Assembly: GCF_000006405.1 (NCBI RefSeq)
Contig: NW_003214682.1
Coordinates: 79,266-112,214 of the forward strand
Direction of reading: 5' to 3'
Origin: Perkinsus marinus ATCC 50983
Taxonomy: Eukaryota; Perkinsozoa; Perkinsida; Perkinsidae
DNA length: 32,949 nt
Under the pieces are notes generated by a model. That model ran no database searches. It was given only the letters and a program-made list of their open reading frames with translations, and was not told the origin of the DNA. Positions within the stretch are counted from its first letter, which is position 1. Each line of letters begins with the position of its first letter. Below are positions 1-10,359 of the stretch, in pieces. The translations under genes were made by a program, and so were the position numbers.

Positions 1-120
1 CTCGTTTAGCGTGAACTGGTGTAAAACTCCGTGAGAAACGCTATATTCAAACTAAGCAGTAGCCGTGGAATATGTTTTTCACTTGTGTTTTTCATACCAC
101 TAGGGTGGTGAAACTCCATT
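1..120 (-). repeat. F1 MITE copy, left end cut by window
   Basis: The copy ends in the family terminus GTGAAACTCCATT and carries the internal block TGTTTTTCATACCACTAGG. It lies directly upstream of the first visible VPS13 exon, in the preceding intron. Confidence 0.8.
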
Positions 121-126
121 GTGTAG

Positions 127-3100
127 GTTGGTGTAGTTCTCATGGCGGGAAATGAGTGGAGGAACATACGGGAGATCCGCAGTCTCAATGTGACCCTGCA
201 ACCGTTGGTGATCAATGTTGATCAGAAATCATTCGTTCGAATGCTGAGGTAAGTACCTGGGTTAAAGTCTTATTGTTGTGTAGCTGTTGATATCACCAAT
301 ACCGCTCCATAGGCATGTCCGCAACACCCCCAATTTTCTGTGAATTAGTTTTATATTAATAGAGAGCACGCCAAATGTGTTTTACGCGTTTCTCGCGATG
401 TGAAATATGGAATATGATTTCCACTAGTGTTTTTCATATCACTAGGGCGAAACTCCGGGAAGTTGATTTATATTTCTACATATGATATCAACTGAATGCT
501 ATTGTTGGAGCTTCACGACCCGTTTTACGTGAACTAGCGTAAAACTCGGCGAAAAACGCGATATTCGCAGTAGTTGTGAAATATGTTTTTCTACTAGTGT
601 TTTTCATATCACTAGGGTCAAGAAACTCCATTATATCAGATTGCACTTCAATGAACGACACTTCAGAGTATAATCAATCTATGTCTACATTTGCTATTAT
701 ACCAGGTTTATGATGGAGTTATACAGCCTATTCGAAATCGTGCCGGCCAGTGTGGCGCGATATGTGGCCTCGGTGCGAACTGCGGGGGAAACAGATGAGC
801 AGACCGTCCTGGGAAGGTCCACTGCAAGGACGTCTGCTAATTCGTCTATGGTGGCATATCATAATATGTTGGGTAAGTTGAGGATGGAGTGGTATGCAGA
901 GGACATATTGTTACAGGGGTCTGATAACAGTGAGGAAAGTGTTCCTAATGTGATGACATTCACATGGGAAGATCCAGATGTTCCTAGCAATGTGGAAAAA
1001 TCCAAAATGAGCTCCTCTCCGGGAACATTGGAGTTTCACCCGTTTCACGTGAAATGGCGTAATATTCTGTGAAAAAAACGCTATGCAGTAGTCGTGAATC
1101 GTATTTTTCACTTATGTTTTTCCATATCACTAGTGTGAAACTCCATCATCGGTTTCTGAATGAATTCCTGGTGAAGTAGGTACGCCGGAATTTGATGCGA
1201 GTCAGAGAGCACCAGCTGACAGTAAAGTTTATATTCAAACTTTCACGTTGGACCCGGTGAGCTGTGGTTTCTGTTGTTGTGAATAATGGCTAGCATGGGG
1301 AAAAATATGCGCATGATTAGTCACGTGTGTTGGTGAGAATTTAAAAAAAAATCTGCAGAAACCTCGGAAAATTGTACCCGAATTCGTATGTAATTTTTTG
1401 TACTCTGGAAGATGAGAAAATTTGAAGATTGACAAGATTTTTGATTTTTTTTTCGAAAAATTGCAGTGTAATTCTCTACACTCTCCTGTATAGTGAGGAA
1501 TCTCCTGGGTTGAGGTGAGGAAAGCAAACATATATTCCTCCAACTTCGATAACGACATCGTTGATTTTCATCAGGTGAGGGTCAACCTATCGCTGCATAC
1601 GAAGAGTTCGCGGGGTAGGCAGGGAGGAAAGGACGACGATGTGGCCTTGGTAAGCTGATGAGGTTGATATTGGAGTTTCACCCTAGTGATATGAAAAAAC
1701 GCGTTTCACGTTTACTCCGCGGAAAACATTTGTGTTGTTGGTCGCGGAAAAACATACGTCTTATAATTTACATGGAATATTACACCACTTCACGTTAACC
1801 GGGTCGTGAAACTCCAACATTATTAAATGAATTTTTCGCTACCACACTTGGCGAAATATTATCAATGATATATTGGAGTTTCACGACCCGTTTTACGTGA
1901 AGTGGCGTGAAACTCGGTGAAAAACGCGATATTCGCGGTATGTAGTAGTCGTGAAATGGTATTTTTCACTAGTGTTTCTCATATCACTAGGGTGAAACTT
2001 CATTATTACAACATATTAAATTATATACTTTTATTTATAATCATATTATTATTATATACTCTTTATTTATATCATCTCTATGTGGTATTAAATTACTTGT
2101 ATATATAATGGAGTTTCTTGACCCTAGTGATATGAAAAACATTAGTGAAAAACATATTTTACGACTACTACAGGCCACGAATATCGCGTTTTTCACCGAG
2201 TTTTACGCCATTCACGTAAAGCGGGTGAAATTCCAATATATAATAATATTTACAGTAAGATATGGTTTTATAAATAAGATATTAATATGTAATTAAATCA
2301 AGAAAATTCGCCCAATGTTGCCCGTATAGGTGCGGTTGATGAACGCCGCCTTTGAGAACGTCCCGAAGGTGTCGAATTCCCCCATGAGATTTAAGGCAAT
2401 CACAAACGAACACTCATTTGCTACACCAGCGGAACTCGTAAGCGAAATATTTTACGTTTAGCGTGAAATCGTCGAGATGTGTTCATTGGAGTTTCACCCT
2501 AGTGATATGAAAAACACTGGTGAAAAACATATCTCACGCGAATATCGTTCGTTTTTCACCGAGTTTTACGCCACTTCACGTAAAACGCGTGAAACTCCAT
2601 TGTGTGAATTGATTTGCCTATTTTGAATTTGCAAAGAATTGTAAAATGTAGTATTATCGATTTGCACAGTCTTAGTGGTGATGTTGCTAGTAGTTGTCTC
2701 TATAGATGAATCTAGTTGTAATTCCGGCACTTTTAAAGTACCGAGCTTACAAGTGGATTTTCATTTTCGATCTTGATTGTAGCATAGTTGAATTTTCAGT
2801 CAAAAATGTGTCGAAATAAACTGGGAGGCGGTGGGATATGTACATAATCGAGTATATGTGTCGGTGACAATATGCAAATTTTCTCCACCCCAAGAAAATT
2901 AGCCTTGTAAATAGACTTTTGAGAAAAGCGAACATATTTCGGTGTTTTCTCATTGGAGTGAATATTTTGATGTAAACTGAGATTAATTTGTTTTTGTTCA
3001 TTTTCAGGCATCGGACATAGCCAGCTTTTACGTGCGGGAAGGTATGATGCAATTTCTGAAAATCATCGGCTCCATCGACGTCCTCGGCAATCCTGTGACC

Positions 3101-6100
3101 TTCCTCAATCGGGTGAGTTCCTGGTATAATTGTTGAGTTTCACGACCCGTTTTACGCGAAGTGGCATAAAGCTCGGTGAAAAACGCGATTTTCGCACTAT
3201 GCAGTAGTCGTGAAATATGTTCTATCACTAGGGTAAAACTCCATTATAGCGACTTCATCTATTTCCCGTAGACTATGCATTTTATCGCATTTTGTTCGGA
3301 TGTCGTGTATAAAAGTCTCCTTACATTGTTTTCATATTGCTAGGTCGGCGATCGAATAGTAGATTTACTCAGAGATTCAACTGATGCCACCTCTCGAGGT
3401 GACTCACATTCTCTCACTACGTCTCTAGGTGGGCTTAACCACGAGGGAATGACGGGGTAATTACTTGTGTAGGTCGCGGAGTTAAATCGATTGGTGCTGG
3501 AGTGGTCGGAGGACTGTTCGACTCGTTGTCGAGAATGACCAGTGGCTTACATGCTAGTGCTGATGCTATTATAATCTACCTACAGTGGATATGGATTGGA
3601 GAGGAAGAACTGAGTGATCGACGTGGGTGTGATATGACGTGTTATGAAGACACAATTGAGGTGAATTATGGAAGTGATGGTATCGCATATTGATGTAGGA
3701 AAAATGAGAAAATTCTGATCGGTTTCTGTATACTTCTACTACCCGAATTTGTACGTGAACTTCTATAACTAGTGAGGAAACTGCTGAGCTCAGCAGCTGA
3801 GGAAATCGAACATTTATTTACCCAACACTGTCGTGTGTTGGTGTATGTTACTGTTGTTCAGTCGGTGTTGCTAGTGATAAGTTAATCGCTAGGCTGAGCA
3901 TATTCCCAGCCTGGCATTTTGTATCGTTGATTTGCGATTAAGTGATGCAGTGAGAAAGTATCACAAAAATCTAAAAGTTAAGACACGCTTCTGTGGAACA
4001 TTTTCTCATTTACAATATATGTTATTATTGTTTTCTTTGATATGTATTTGTTAGTGGTTTGAGGCTCTCCAGCTCCCCTAGCCGTAGACTCAGTATTACC
4101 AACTATAAGACTTTGAGAATGGTAAAGGAAAATATGATCTTAACTCTCTATCCTATCCCCAGACTATGGCTAGCTGAGCGCGGATCCACCGCGCTAAGCC
4201 TTTGTGTACTGCTGTGCCAGGGACTCTGTCCCTTGATATGTACTTGTACATTTTTCACCTTCATCTCAGGCCGCGCGTTTGGCCCAACTAGCCATCACTG
4301 GTGTTGGTGATGGTATAGTAACGGGAATTCGACTTGCAGTTATCAGGATCTATCGCGGGAGTTTACTCGCATTTTGGCATCCCTATGGGGCTAGCAGGCA
4401 TGCTACAGTTGTGGCATTGATTCCGGTGAGACTCGACGTATTTCCCAGCAGTTTTGGAGGAGGAATATATGTTAGATTTTTTCAGCTTACCTGAAGAGTT
4501 TACAAAGCTATCTATATACGAAACCGAGTAGAAATGTACAGAAACCAACAGTGTTGGAGGAATATATGTTTGATTTTATCAGCTGAGCTCAGGAGTTTTC
4601 AAAGCTACTCGAAGAATTCGGGCAGGAGTGTTCAGAGAGCGATGAGAATTCCCCAAAATTTCCTCAGAATTTTGAATCGTAGTCAAATGAGTTTCACAAT
4701 GTGGGGGGAAATATGCACATGGTCAACAATACGTATTGGTGATAATATGAACAAATCGGGAAATTCATGTTGATTTCTGAATATTTGTACTATAGTAAAC
4801 TTGTATAATGAGTGACGAAACTCCTGAGCTAAGCTGGGAAAAGCGAGCATATTATCCTCTAGCACTGACTTGTATCAGAATACGACTATGTTCTGTTATC
4901 TCAGGGAATCATTACAGGATTGCTCACATTCGCATTATGTTTGATATCGGCAATTCTGCTCGGTGTAGCATCTATATTCCGCGGACTGCGTAACTCGGTG
5001 ATTGATAAGGATACTGAGTGGGACAGGTAACGTCGGTGTTGGAGGAATATTTGTTCACTCTACTCAGCTGAGCTCGGGATTTTCCTCACTAATTATATAC
5101 GAATTCAGGTAGAAGTGCACAGAAACCAAAGAGAATCTCCCGAAATTTCCTGAGAATTTCAATTTGTAGTCAACTGTGGGGGAAAATTTGCACACAGTCA
5201 ACTACATGTGTTGGTGAGTCACCAAATCGTTCCGACATTTCAACGACAGGCACCAATGGTGACAACGAGAAAATTTCGAGAAAATTTCGGGGAAGCTTCG
5301 AGGAAATTTGGGGGAATCACTGGCGGTTCCTGAACACTCCTGCCCGAATTTCTATTATTGGTGAGGAAACTCCGCTCAGGAGCTTCCGCGCTAATTACAT
5401 ACGAATTAGGGTAGAAGCGTAGAGAAAGCAACAAGAATTGACAACTGCATATTTTCCCACTTGTATTTTTGCCATGTCACTGCTTTTGGTACTGTAGTTC
5501 TGAGCACCACCAACAAGTCCGTCCAGCGCTGCATACGACCAGTTGGAGATGCCTCAGACAGTACGACCCTGACTTGGCCGTTGTGTCTCGTGTGCTACGG
5601 CTAGCTGGACCTGAACACGAACAAGGTCACTCGCAAGGGAATGATGGACCGATCGTATATTCTATGGAGCTACAGGAAAGTGAGTTATGTCGTAGCTTTC
5701 ACAACAACAAAAAGCAGTGTGGGGGGAATGTGCATATGGCCAACTGCGGGTGTTGGTGACACTATGAAAATTATGAGAAAATTTTAGGAAATTCACATTG
5801 GTTTTTGTAGACTTTTGGCCGAGTATTCATGTGTACTTGTTTAATTGGTGAGGGACCTTCTGAAGTCAGTTGAGGAAAGCGAACGTACATCCTCCAAGAC
5901 TGATAACACCACGAAGATGTTCGAAGAAAGTTCTCATACGTATATGAGATGTGTAGGAACTCGCTAATGTATATGCGATCACATCATGTTGATCGATCAC
6001 TACAAGTTGGGCATTTTCTTAAGTTCTACTTTTCCCCAGCGTTGGAATATATGTGGGCAGAAGAACTTTTCTCATTTACTTTGGAAGTTGATGAAGGAAT

Positions 6101-8303
6101 AGGAGTAGAAGTGTATAGAAGCAAGCTTCCTCAGAATTTTCATATTGTCATCACCAACAAGTGTAGTGCATACTTCCCTCCTACACTGCTTTTTCCCATA
6201 TATCGGTTCATACCAGTCAATTGCTCGCTGGTCCTTCTTGGAATTGTCACAAATGCAATTGCAGGAACATACAAATGCAATTTCGCGCAAGTGCAATTGC
6301 TGAATTTGCAATTGCATGCGATAAGAATTTTTCAGCGCGCACAGTGTAGACAGCTGAATTCTTAGTGGCACACAGCAAGGACAATGACACTTTCGATGAC
6401 ACACAGTTGGGACAGTAGCAATCATAACGGCCTACCCATCGTGCGTGATTGCACGTATGTGCATAGCTAATCTCCCATCCCCCCGAATAGATTAAGATAG
6501 AGGTCTCCCGACTCGTGTTATCTACTATGAGTCACGACCAAGCAGCAACTGCATAGTGCGAATATCGGGTTTTCACAGAGTATTTCGTCACCTTACGTGT
6601 AACGAGTGAAACTTCACTCCAATATAATATGTATAAGCTGGCTCAATGGCGTACTCCCTCAAGAGTATGCTTATGCAGATGGAATGTTCTTGCTGTTGCA
6701 GAGTCGACGGTCCGGACGTTCGTTTGCCTGACTCCTGATTCCCTCCTTAAACTTTCTACCAAACATGGCAATGAACTTGAGCGGAAGGTGAATTAAGTGA
6801 ACTTTGCATGGGGGTGACTTATGTCATCTTTGCTAGATACCATTTTTAGCGATAAAATCTGTTCGAGTCTCAGTCATGAATTTGCAGGATAGCGCGGGCA
6901 TGAAGTTTGTGTTGACAGTGTCGTTCAGCTCGCCGCAGTTGTTTCCTGCTAAACTTGAGACTCTATCAGACGCACCGATTCTGAATGATGTGATGATGGT
7001 GAGTTCAGTTTGTAGACGATGATTTTGTATACCAATTTGATATGCATATGTGCGTTTTCTATTCCGGGATTAATGATAGTGAACAACTTGTCGCTATCAT
7101 AATCTCAAAAGGTTACCATAATTACATCACATGTTCATACCAATGTTTACATTTGTTTATACGGTATTGAGTCAGATTGGTTCTTGTTAGTTCCCGAGAA
7201 CACGTTTTTTCACAGTTGCATATCCAATAGACACACTTTCGTGTTGACTAGGTCTGCATACATACTGAGTGTGAGATCTTTATCCTTCCCAGGGGACACC
7301 CGCTGGTGCAACTGATCGGCGACCCATACAGAAAGCCTTGGAAGAAGCCTCGGAATACAAGACGATTAGAGGCAGTATTGGCTCGGACGATTATGAAGAG
7401 GTAGGATTTGTGTTGTTTTTCTCATCAATTCGGTTCCTATTATCAACTGTCGTTTGTGCGCCCTATCTGCTGAATTGCTTTCTGTGCGTCTGCGTGTTGA
7501 TATTGTACGCAAACCCAAATTCTGGTATGGATCTTCTACACTTTGAGTTTTCTCGAGCGAAACAACCGTCTCGAGAGATTCGGAGCTTTTCATGAACATC
7601 CTAGCGTTCGCGAACAGTGTGAGTAAATACGAACATGGTCAACAAAATTCTGGTGACAATGTGAAAATTCTGATAAAATTTCTGGGGGTCCTTATTGGTT
7701 CCTGAACACTTCCACCGGAATTCGTACGTAAACTTGTAGAATTGGCGAGGGAAACCTGAGCTCACTCGAGGAAAGCCAACATATATTCCCCTGCTTGTGA
7801 AAGACAATATCGTATGAATTTCCCCTGGTCGTTTCTAGGGGCACTCAGAGCCCCTTGGGTTAGTGTAGTGTGTAAGTTGAAGTTATTCAGGTATTACCAG
7901 TTCTCAAAGAAGAGTTTGCCGTTCTCGGTGAAGGCCCGCTATCTGGGAGCGACGAGAGTGATGCGGTATGCACATGAGAATCTTCTATCTTATCCGATTC
8001 GTGGCTTTATGTGTTAAAATTCTCGCAGTGGGCTGTGAAATTCTCTACAATGTTTTGTGAACGGTGTGGCATGGAAAGTGTGAGGAAACTTTTTAGTTGC
8101 ATTCTTTGTGAACTAATTAGTGAGGAAATTTCCCAATCCATGTACTGAGATTGAGTACAGGAATAATATTGCTGCTGAATCGGCGTATTCATGCTCAGAT
8201 TCGTCTGCGCTTCCAGAACTGGGCCGAGGTCTCTTCTTTGTTTGACGAGTTAGCTCAAGCACTGAAGAAACACCATGCGGCGCGGCGGCTTGCCATAATC
8301 TAG
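127..8303 (+). CDS. VPS13: VPS13/chorein-like bridge lipid-transfer protein, C-terminal part (16 exons, 5' end outside window)
   Basis: Exons: 127-248, 706-872, 1180-1256, 1575-1649, 2330-2437, 3008-3112, 3344-3428, 3473-3660, 4270-4425, 4905-5026, 5498-5679, 6702-6787, 6888-6998, 7293-7400, 7891-7965, 8199-8303 (TAG). Every junction is GT-AG and phase is kept, giving 623 residues. Early exons carry LNVTLQPLVINVDQKSF and VYIQTFTLDPVRVNLSL, the beta-strand style of the VPS13 C-terminal region. Later ones carry GSIDVLGNPV and GVKSIGAGVVGGLFDSLSRM, which match the ATG2-like amphipathic segment of VPS13 proteins. A Gly-rich hydrophobic block and a VLSxP-like end region (TFVCLTPDSLLKL) follow. VPS13 proteins move lipid between membranes at contact sites. 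The second exon could instead end at 938. The final exon (FQNWAEVSSLFDELAQALKK) is divergent, and assignment of the last five exons to this gene rests on phase continuity. Most long introns hold F1 or F2 repeats. Confidence 0.82.
376..456 (-). repeat. F1 MITE, partial and diverged
   Basis: It retains CACTAGTGTTTTTCATATCA and a GCGAAACTCC end but lacks the other terminus. It sits in the VPS13 intron 249-705, which holds a second, complete copy. Confidence 0.7.
505..632 (-). repeat. F1 MITE, full length
   Basis: Both termini are present (TTGGAGCTTCACGACCCG and AAGAAACTCCATTA), with the GTAAAACTCGGCGAAAAACG core. It is in the VPS13 intron 249-705. Confidence 0.88.
1027..1147 (-). repeat. F1 MITE, full length
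   Basis: It runs from ATTGGAGTTTCACCCG to GTGTGAAACTCCATCAT in the VPS13 intron 873-1179. The open frame of the preceding exon runs unspliced into this element before stopping, which shows that open frames here overrun exon ends. Confidence 0.88.
1285..1545 (-). repeat. F2 repeat, diverged and expanded
   Basis: It starts GGGGAAAAATATGCGCATG and ends GAGGAAAGCAAACATATATT, the reverse of the F2 consensus. The copy is longer than others (about 260 bp). It fills the VPS13 intron 1257-1574. Confidence 0.72.
1669..1819 (+). repeat. F1 MITE, variant subfamily
   Basis: The ends are ATTGGAGTTTCACCCTAG and GTCGTGAAACTCCAAC. The interior (TGGTCGCGGAAAAACATACG) differs from the main type and is shared with the copy at 20803-20920, so F1 has at least two subfamilies. 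Confidence 0.82.
1871..2005 (-). repeat. F1 MITE, full length
   Basis: It starts TATTGGAGTTTCACGACCCG and ends AGGGTGAAACTTCATTA. It is in the VPS13 intron 1650-2329, which contains three F1 copies. Confidence 0.88.
2107..2237 (+). repeat. F1 MITE, full length
   Basis: It starts ATGGAGTTTCTTGACCCTAG and ends AAGCGGGTGAAATTCCAA, flanked on both sides by TATA-rich sequence. It is in the VPS13 intron 1650-2329. Confidence 0.88.
2485..2602 (+). repeat. F1 MITE, full length
   Basis: It runs from ATTGGAGTTTCACCCTAGTG to GCGTGAAACTCCATT in the VPS13 intron 2438-3007. Confidence 0.88.
2850..2945 (-). repeat. F2 repeat, degenerate
   Basis: GTGTCGGTGACAATATGCAAA and GAGAAAAGCGAACATATTTC resemble the ends of reversed F2 copies, but the middle is poorly conserved. 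It is in the VPS13 intron 2438-3007. Confidence 0.45.
3131..3245 (-). repeat. F1 MITE, slightly shortened
   Basis: It starts TGTTGAGTTTCACGACCCG and ends GGTAAAACTCCATTA. The usual inner TTTTTCATATCACTAGG is reduced. It is in the VPS13 intron 3113-3343. Confidence 0.84.
3690..3845 (-). repeat. F2 repeat, full length
   Basis: GATCGGTTTCTGTATACTTC, GAGGAAACTGCTGAGCTCAG and GAGGAAATCGAACATTTATT follow one another, as in the reversed F2 consensus. It is in the VPS13 intron 3661-4269. Confidence 0.8.
4449..4880. repeat. F2 repeat cluster: a partial copy, a forward copy and a reversed copy head to head
   Basis: A truncated forward copy (4449-4550) is followed by a forward copy from TGTTGGAGGAATATATG at about 4549, then a reversed copy from about 4700 to 4870. 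The two complete copies meet near AATGTGGGGGGAAATATGCA. The cluster fills the VPS13 intron 4426-4904. Confidence 0.78.
5036..5400. repeat. F2 repeats, forward copy then partial reversed copy
   Basis: The forward copy runs 5036-5220 (TTGGAGGAATATTTGTTCAC, then GAATTCAGGTAGAAGTGCAC). A reversed partial follows at about 5265-5395 (GGCGGTTCCTGAACACTCC, GGTGAGGAAACTCC). They occupy the VPS13 intron 5027-5497. Confidence 0.75.
5717..5900 (-). repeat. F2 repeat, full length
   Basis: It starts GTGTGGGGGGAATGTGCATA and ends GAGGAAAGCGAACGTACATC. It is in the 1,022-bp VPS13 intron 5680-6701. A weaker F2 relic follows at about 6040-6185. Confidence 0.78.
6529..6622 (+). repeat. F1 MITE relic
   Basis: It keeps CGAATATCGGGTTTTCACAG and ACGAGTGAAACTTCACTCC, with a damaged left half. 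It is the last F1 copy before the 12-kb MITE-free stretch. Confidence 0.65.
7609..7805 (-). repeat. F2 repeat, full length
   Basis: GAACATGGTCAACAAAATTC opens it, TTGGTTCCTGAACACTTCC is central and GAGGAAAGCCAACATATATT closes it. It is in the VPS13 intron 7401-7890. A short F2-like fragment may also occur at about 8080-8140. Confidence 0.78.
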
Positions 8304-8677
8304 ATCAACCGTCATGAGAGATTACTGCTTGTGTATTCAGCGCGATGCTGATGTCATGTTACTGCCGAGCATGAGAATTCACCATTTCGGTACACTCAGA
8401 TTTCAGGCATATCAATGCTATTTCCTCCACTGTTTTTGGGTTTGAGAACTCTGTTAAAGGGGAAGCTATTTTGGTGTAGTTACGTCAGTTGAGCTCCCAA
8501 GATACATATCGTTTGAAAGAGCGTAGTTCGTGTATTCTGCAAAAAAGGTTTAAATGGTCTTGTACTCGCTACAACTGTTGTGCGCTGTGATTTTCAAACA
8601 GTCACGTGCCGGACTGGTCCTTCGTCATGGATCGTGATCTGGTTGAGAAGCTCCTGCTCATCACAGTCAGCCCCTAG

Positions 8678-9918
8678 AAAGCCTGGGTTGCAGCCTACCA
8701 AGCGGAGGAGCGAGATCCAAAGGGAGTGATTCGTCTTACTCGGGCTCGTACCCGAGCTCAGAGTGCTCAAGCCCCATATCGGTGAGATAAAGAGCCACTA
8801 AATGTTATTGTATTATTGATCCGACTCAGAATCTCGAGGAGGAGGTCATTGTCGATAAGAGCCAATCAAAATAGGCACGCATTATGCGTGCAGTCGGAAC
8901 TTGTAGTTATATGATGCTCATGCATGATGATGGCGATTTTTTTCTGGACTCAGCGGGAGTTCGAGGTAGTCGGTGCATTGTGATCTTCGCGTTGAATTGA
9001 TCTCAGCAATAACGTAATCACGTTTGGCAAAATCTGAAACCCGCGAGCTAGGGACAGCGATCGCACAGCATTAAAAACTATAAATTATAGTTTTTACTCC
9101 AGATTCGAGGCTTTAATTCGGATGTTGAGAGAGCAATGTTCCCGGAATATCAATGGCAGGTTCAAATTTCTGGAACCCCAAAACCCGAACATGTAACGCT
9201 GCTTGTTAGGTAGCCGAGTGTCCTATTGACATGCGCGATCATGTGTCTGCCAAGCGCTAGCGATCTCAATTCCGACCTGGTGTTGTTGACTTCGGAGCGC
9301 ACCCTGGTGCTGCTGCAGCACCGGCTGCATTCGCCGCAATACAAAACTATGGTCCTGACCTACTATTTCATCATGATATGGTGAGTCTGATGCCAGATGT
9401 TGATTCCGCGAATAGATTGGCCGTCTGCTATAAGTTCAGCGAACATTGTGCAGTGCACAATGTGCACTCCCAAAACGTCCCATGGGCGTGTATGAAATGG
9501 ATGCCATCTCTTATATGCCTACTTACCCGGTAAGTCCCTTGTCACAGTAAGTCTTACCGTGACAAGGGAGTTGTTGTTGTTGATCTAGCGGTAGGACCGG
9601 GACTTGATAAATGAGGCTGGTACTCTAGATGCAGCCTTCAATGTTGTTCGCAAGAGTGTTCGCCCGGCTATCGAGAGGAAGTGCCGTCAATTGAGAAGTT
9701 CTACAATTTGTAAAAGAAATCTGCGGCTTGAACCAGTGGAGAAGTGCGCAAAGTTGCGCCTGCGTGCTTTTGTCTGCATAACTTCCGAACAATGATGGGA
9801 GAGGAAGACGACAACGCGAATGACGAACATGAATTCGGGGAGATAGAAGCCAATGATGTGGAGCCGGGCTTCGAGGAAATAGCGGCTCGTGGCCCTGTAC
9901 GTGGCTTTGCATTTTGAC
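8678..9918 (+). CDS. Uncharacterised spliced gene (boundaries and frame uncertain)
   Basis: Likely exons are 8678-8781, 9103-9159, 9261-9380, 9440-9529 and 9595-onward, all GT-AG. From the first exon (WVAAYQAEERDPKGVIRLTR) phase predicts RFEALIRMLREQCSRNING, then DLVLLTSERTLVLLQHRL. A second frame through the middle exons is also fully open (PGVVDFGAHPGAAAAPAAF) and continues in phase into DRDLINEAGTLDAAFNVVRK and a stop at 9793-9795. Downstream, 9795-9918 offers an acidic tail in another frame (EEDDNANDEHEFGEIEAND) ending in TGA. I recognise no family. Which of the two frames is translated cannot be settled here, and the start is not identified. It follows the VPS13 stop by about 375 bp on the same strand. 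Confidence 0.38.
8875..8891. repeat. Palindrome, 8-bp arms, 1-nt centre
   Basis: GCACGCAT-T-ATGCGTGC lies in the predicted intron 8782-9102 of the uncharacterised plus-strand gene. Confidence 0.85.
9073..9095. repeat. Palindrome, 11-bp arms, 1-nt centre, 7 nt before a splice acceptor
   Basis: The arms 9073-9083 and 9085-9095 (AAAAACTATAA and its complement) pair perfectly around one A. The predicted acceptor AG is at 9101-9102, so the stem would occupy the usual branch-site and pyrimidine-tract region. Confidence 0.88.
9443..9463. repeat. Palindrome, 10-bp arms, 1-nt centre
   Basis: ACATTGTGCA pairs with TGCACAATGT around a single G. It lies at the edge of the predicted exon 9440-9529, or in the intron if that acceptor is wrong. 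Confidence 0.85.
9536..9568. repeat. 33-nt hairpin inside a 65-bp intron
   Basis: The arms pair CCCTTGTCAC with GTGACAAGGG, then after one mismatch GTAAG with CTTAC around a single T. The hairpin fills half of the predicted intron 9530-9594 and starts 6 nt after the donor, so the donor sits at its base. Confidence 0.88.
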
Positions 9919-10026
9919 GGAGCGGACGAGTAGGATGTAGCACTGTACATTGTGTTACTGATTTAACACAGGATGAATATGTAACACTTTATTTTTTCGG
10001 ATTTATTCCCGACGCTTAGTTCAATA

Positions 10027-10063
10027 GGCGGACACTCAGTGTTCGCCACTGTTCGCCGAACAG
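10027..10063. repeat. Two adjacent odd palindromes
   Basis: At 10027-10047 GGCGGACACT pairs with AGTGTTCGCC around C with one mismatch. At 10049-10063 CTGTTCG pairs with CGAACAG around C. Confidence 0.8.
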
Positions 10064-10298
10064 CGTGTGATATAATCCGTAAGTCAGTAGTTAGAACGTG
10101 ACACACGCCACAGTGTATCGGGCACGCGTAAACTACTCAATCAGCTCACTGTCTCAAGCTCAGGGTTGTGCCGCCGCGGAACACCGTCGGTACCAGAACT
10201 GGCTGTGAAACGGGTTTGAGTCAGTCGGTGAGTCGGGATGTGACTCATACTCAGGGTTAGATGGGTGAGTTAACTCTGATTCGCGAGTCAGATGCTGA

Positions 10299-10359
10299 TT
10301 CACATCTGGCTTGAACGATTTCGTAGGCTGTATACTAAACCGTTCAAGCCACATGTGAA
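10299..10359. repeat. Hairpin with 19-bp arms
   Basis: The arm 10299-10317 (TTCACATCTGGCTTGAACG) pairs with 10341-10359 with a single mismatch, leaving a 23-nt loop. GTATAC words occur in the loop and just beyond the right arm. It could act as a transcript 3'-end structure, but that is inference. Confidence 0.88.

Noticed and set aside
710-1072. A 120-codon open frame on the plus strand as one exon
   Set aside because: Its second half runs into an F1 MITE. A strong donor GTAAGT at 873 keeps phase with the exon at 1180, so only 706-872 is taken as coding.
4059-4140. A possible VPS13 exon (RLSSSPSRRLSITNYK)
   Set aside because: Exons 3473-3660 and 4270-4425 already join in phase, and including this piece would add sequence with no family match.
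5949-6365. A 138-codon plus-strand open frame
   Set aside because: It lies inside the VPS13 intron 5680-6701, whose flanking exons join in phase (ELQEKSTV), and overlaps an F2 relic.
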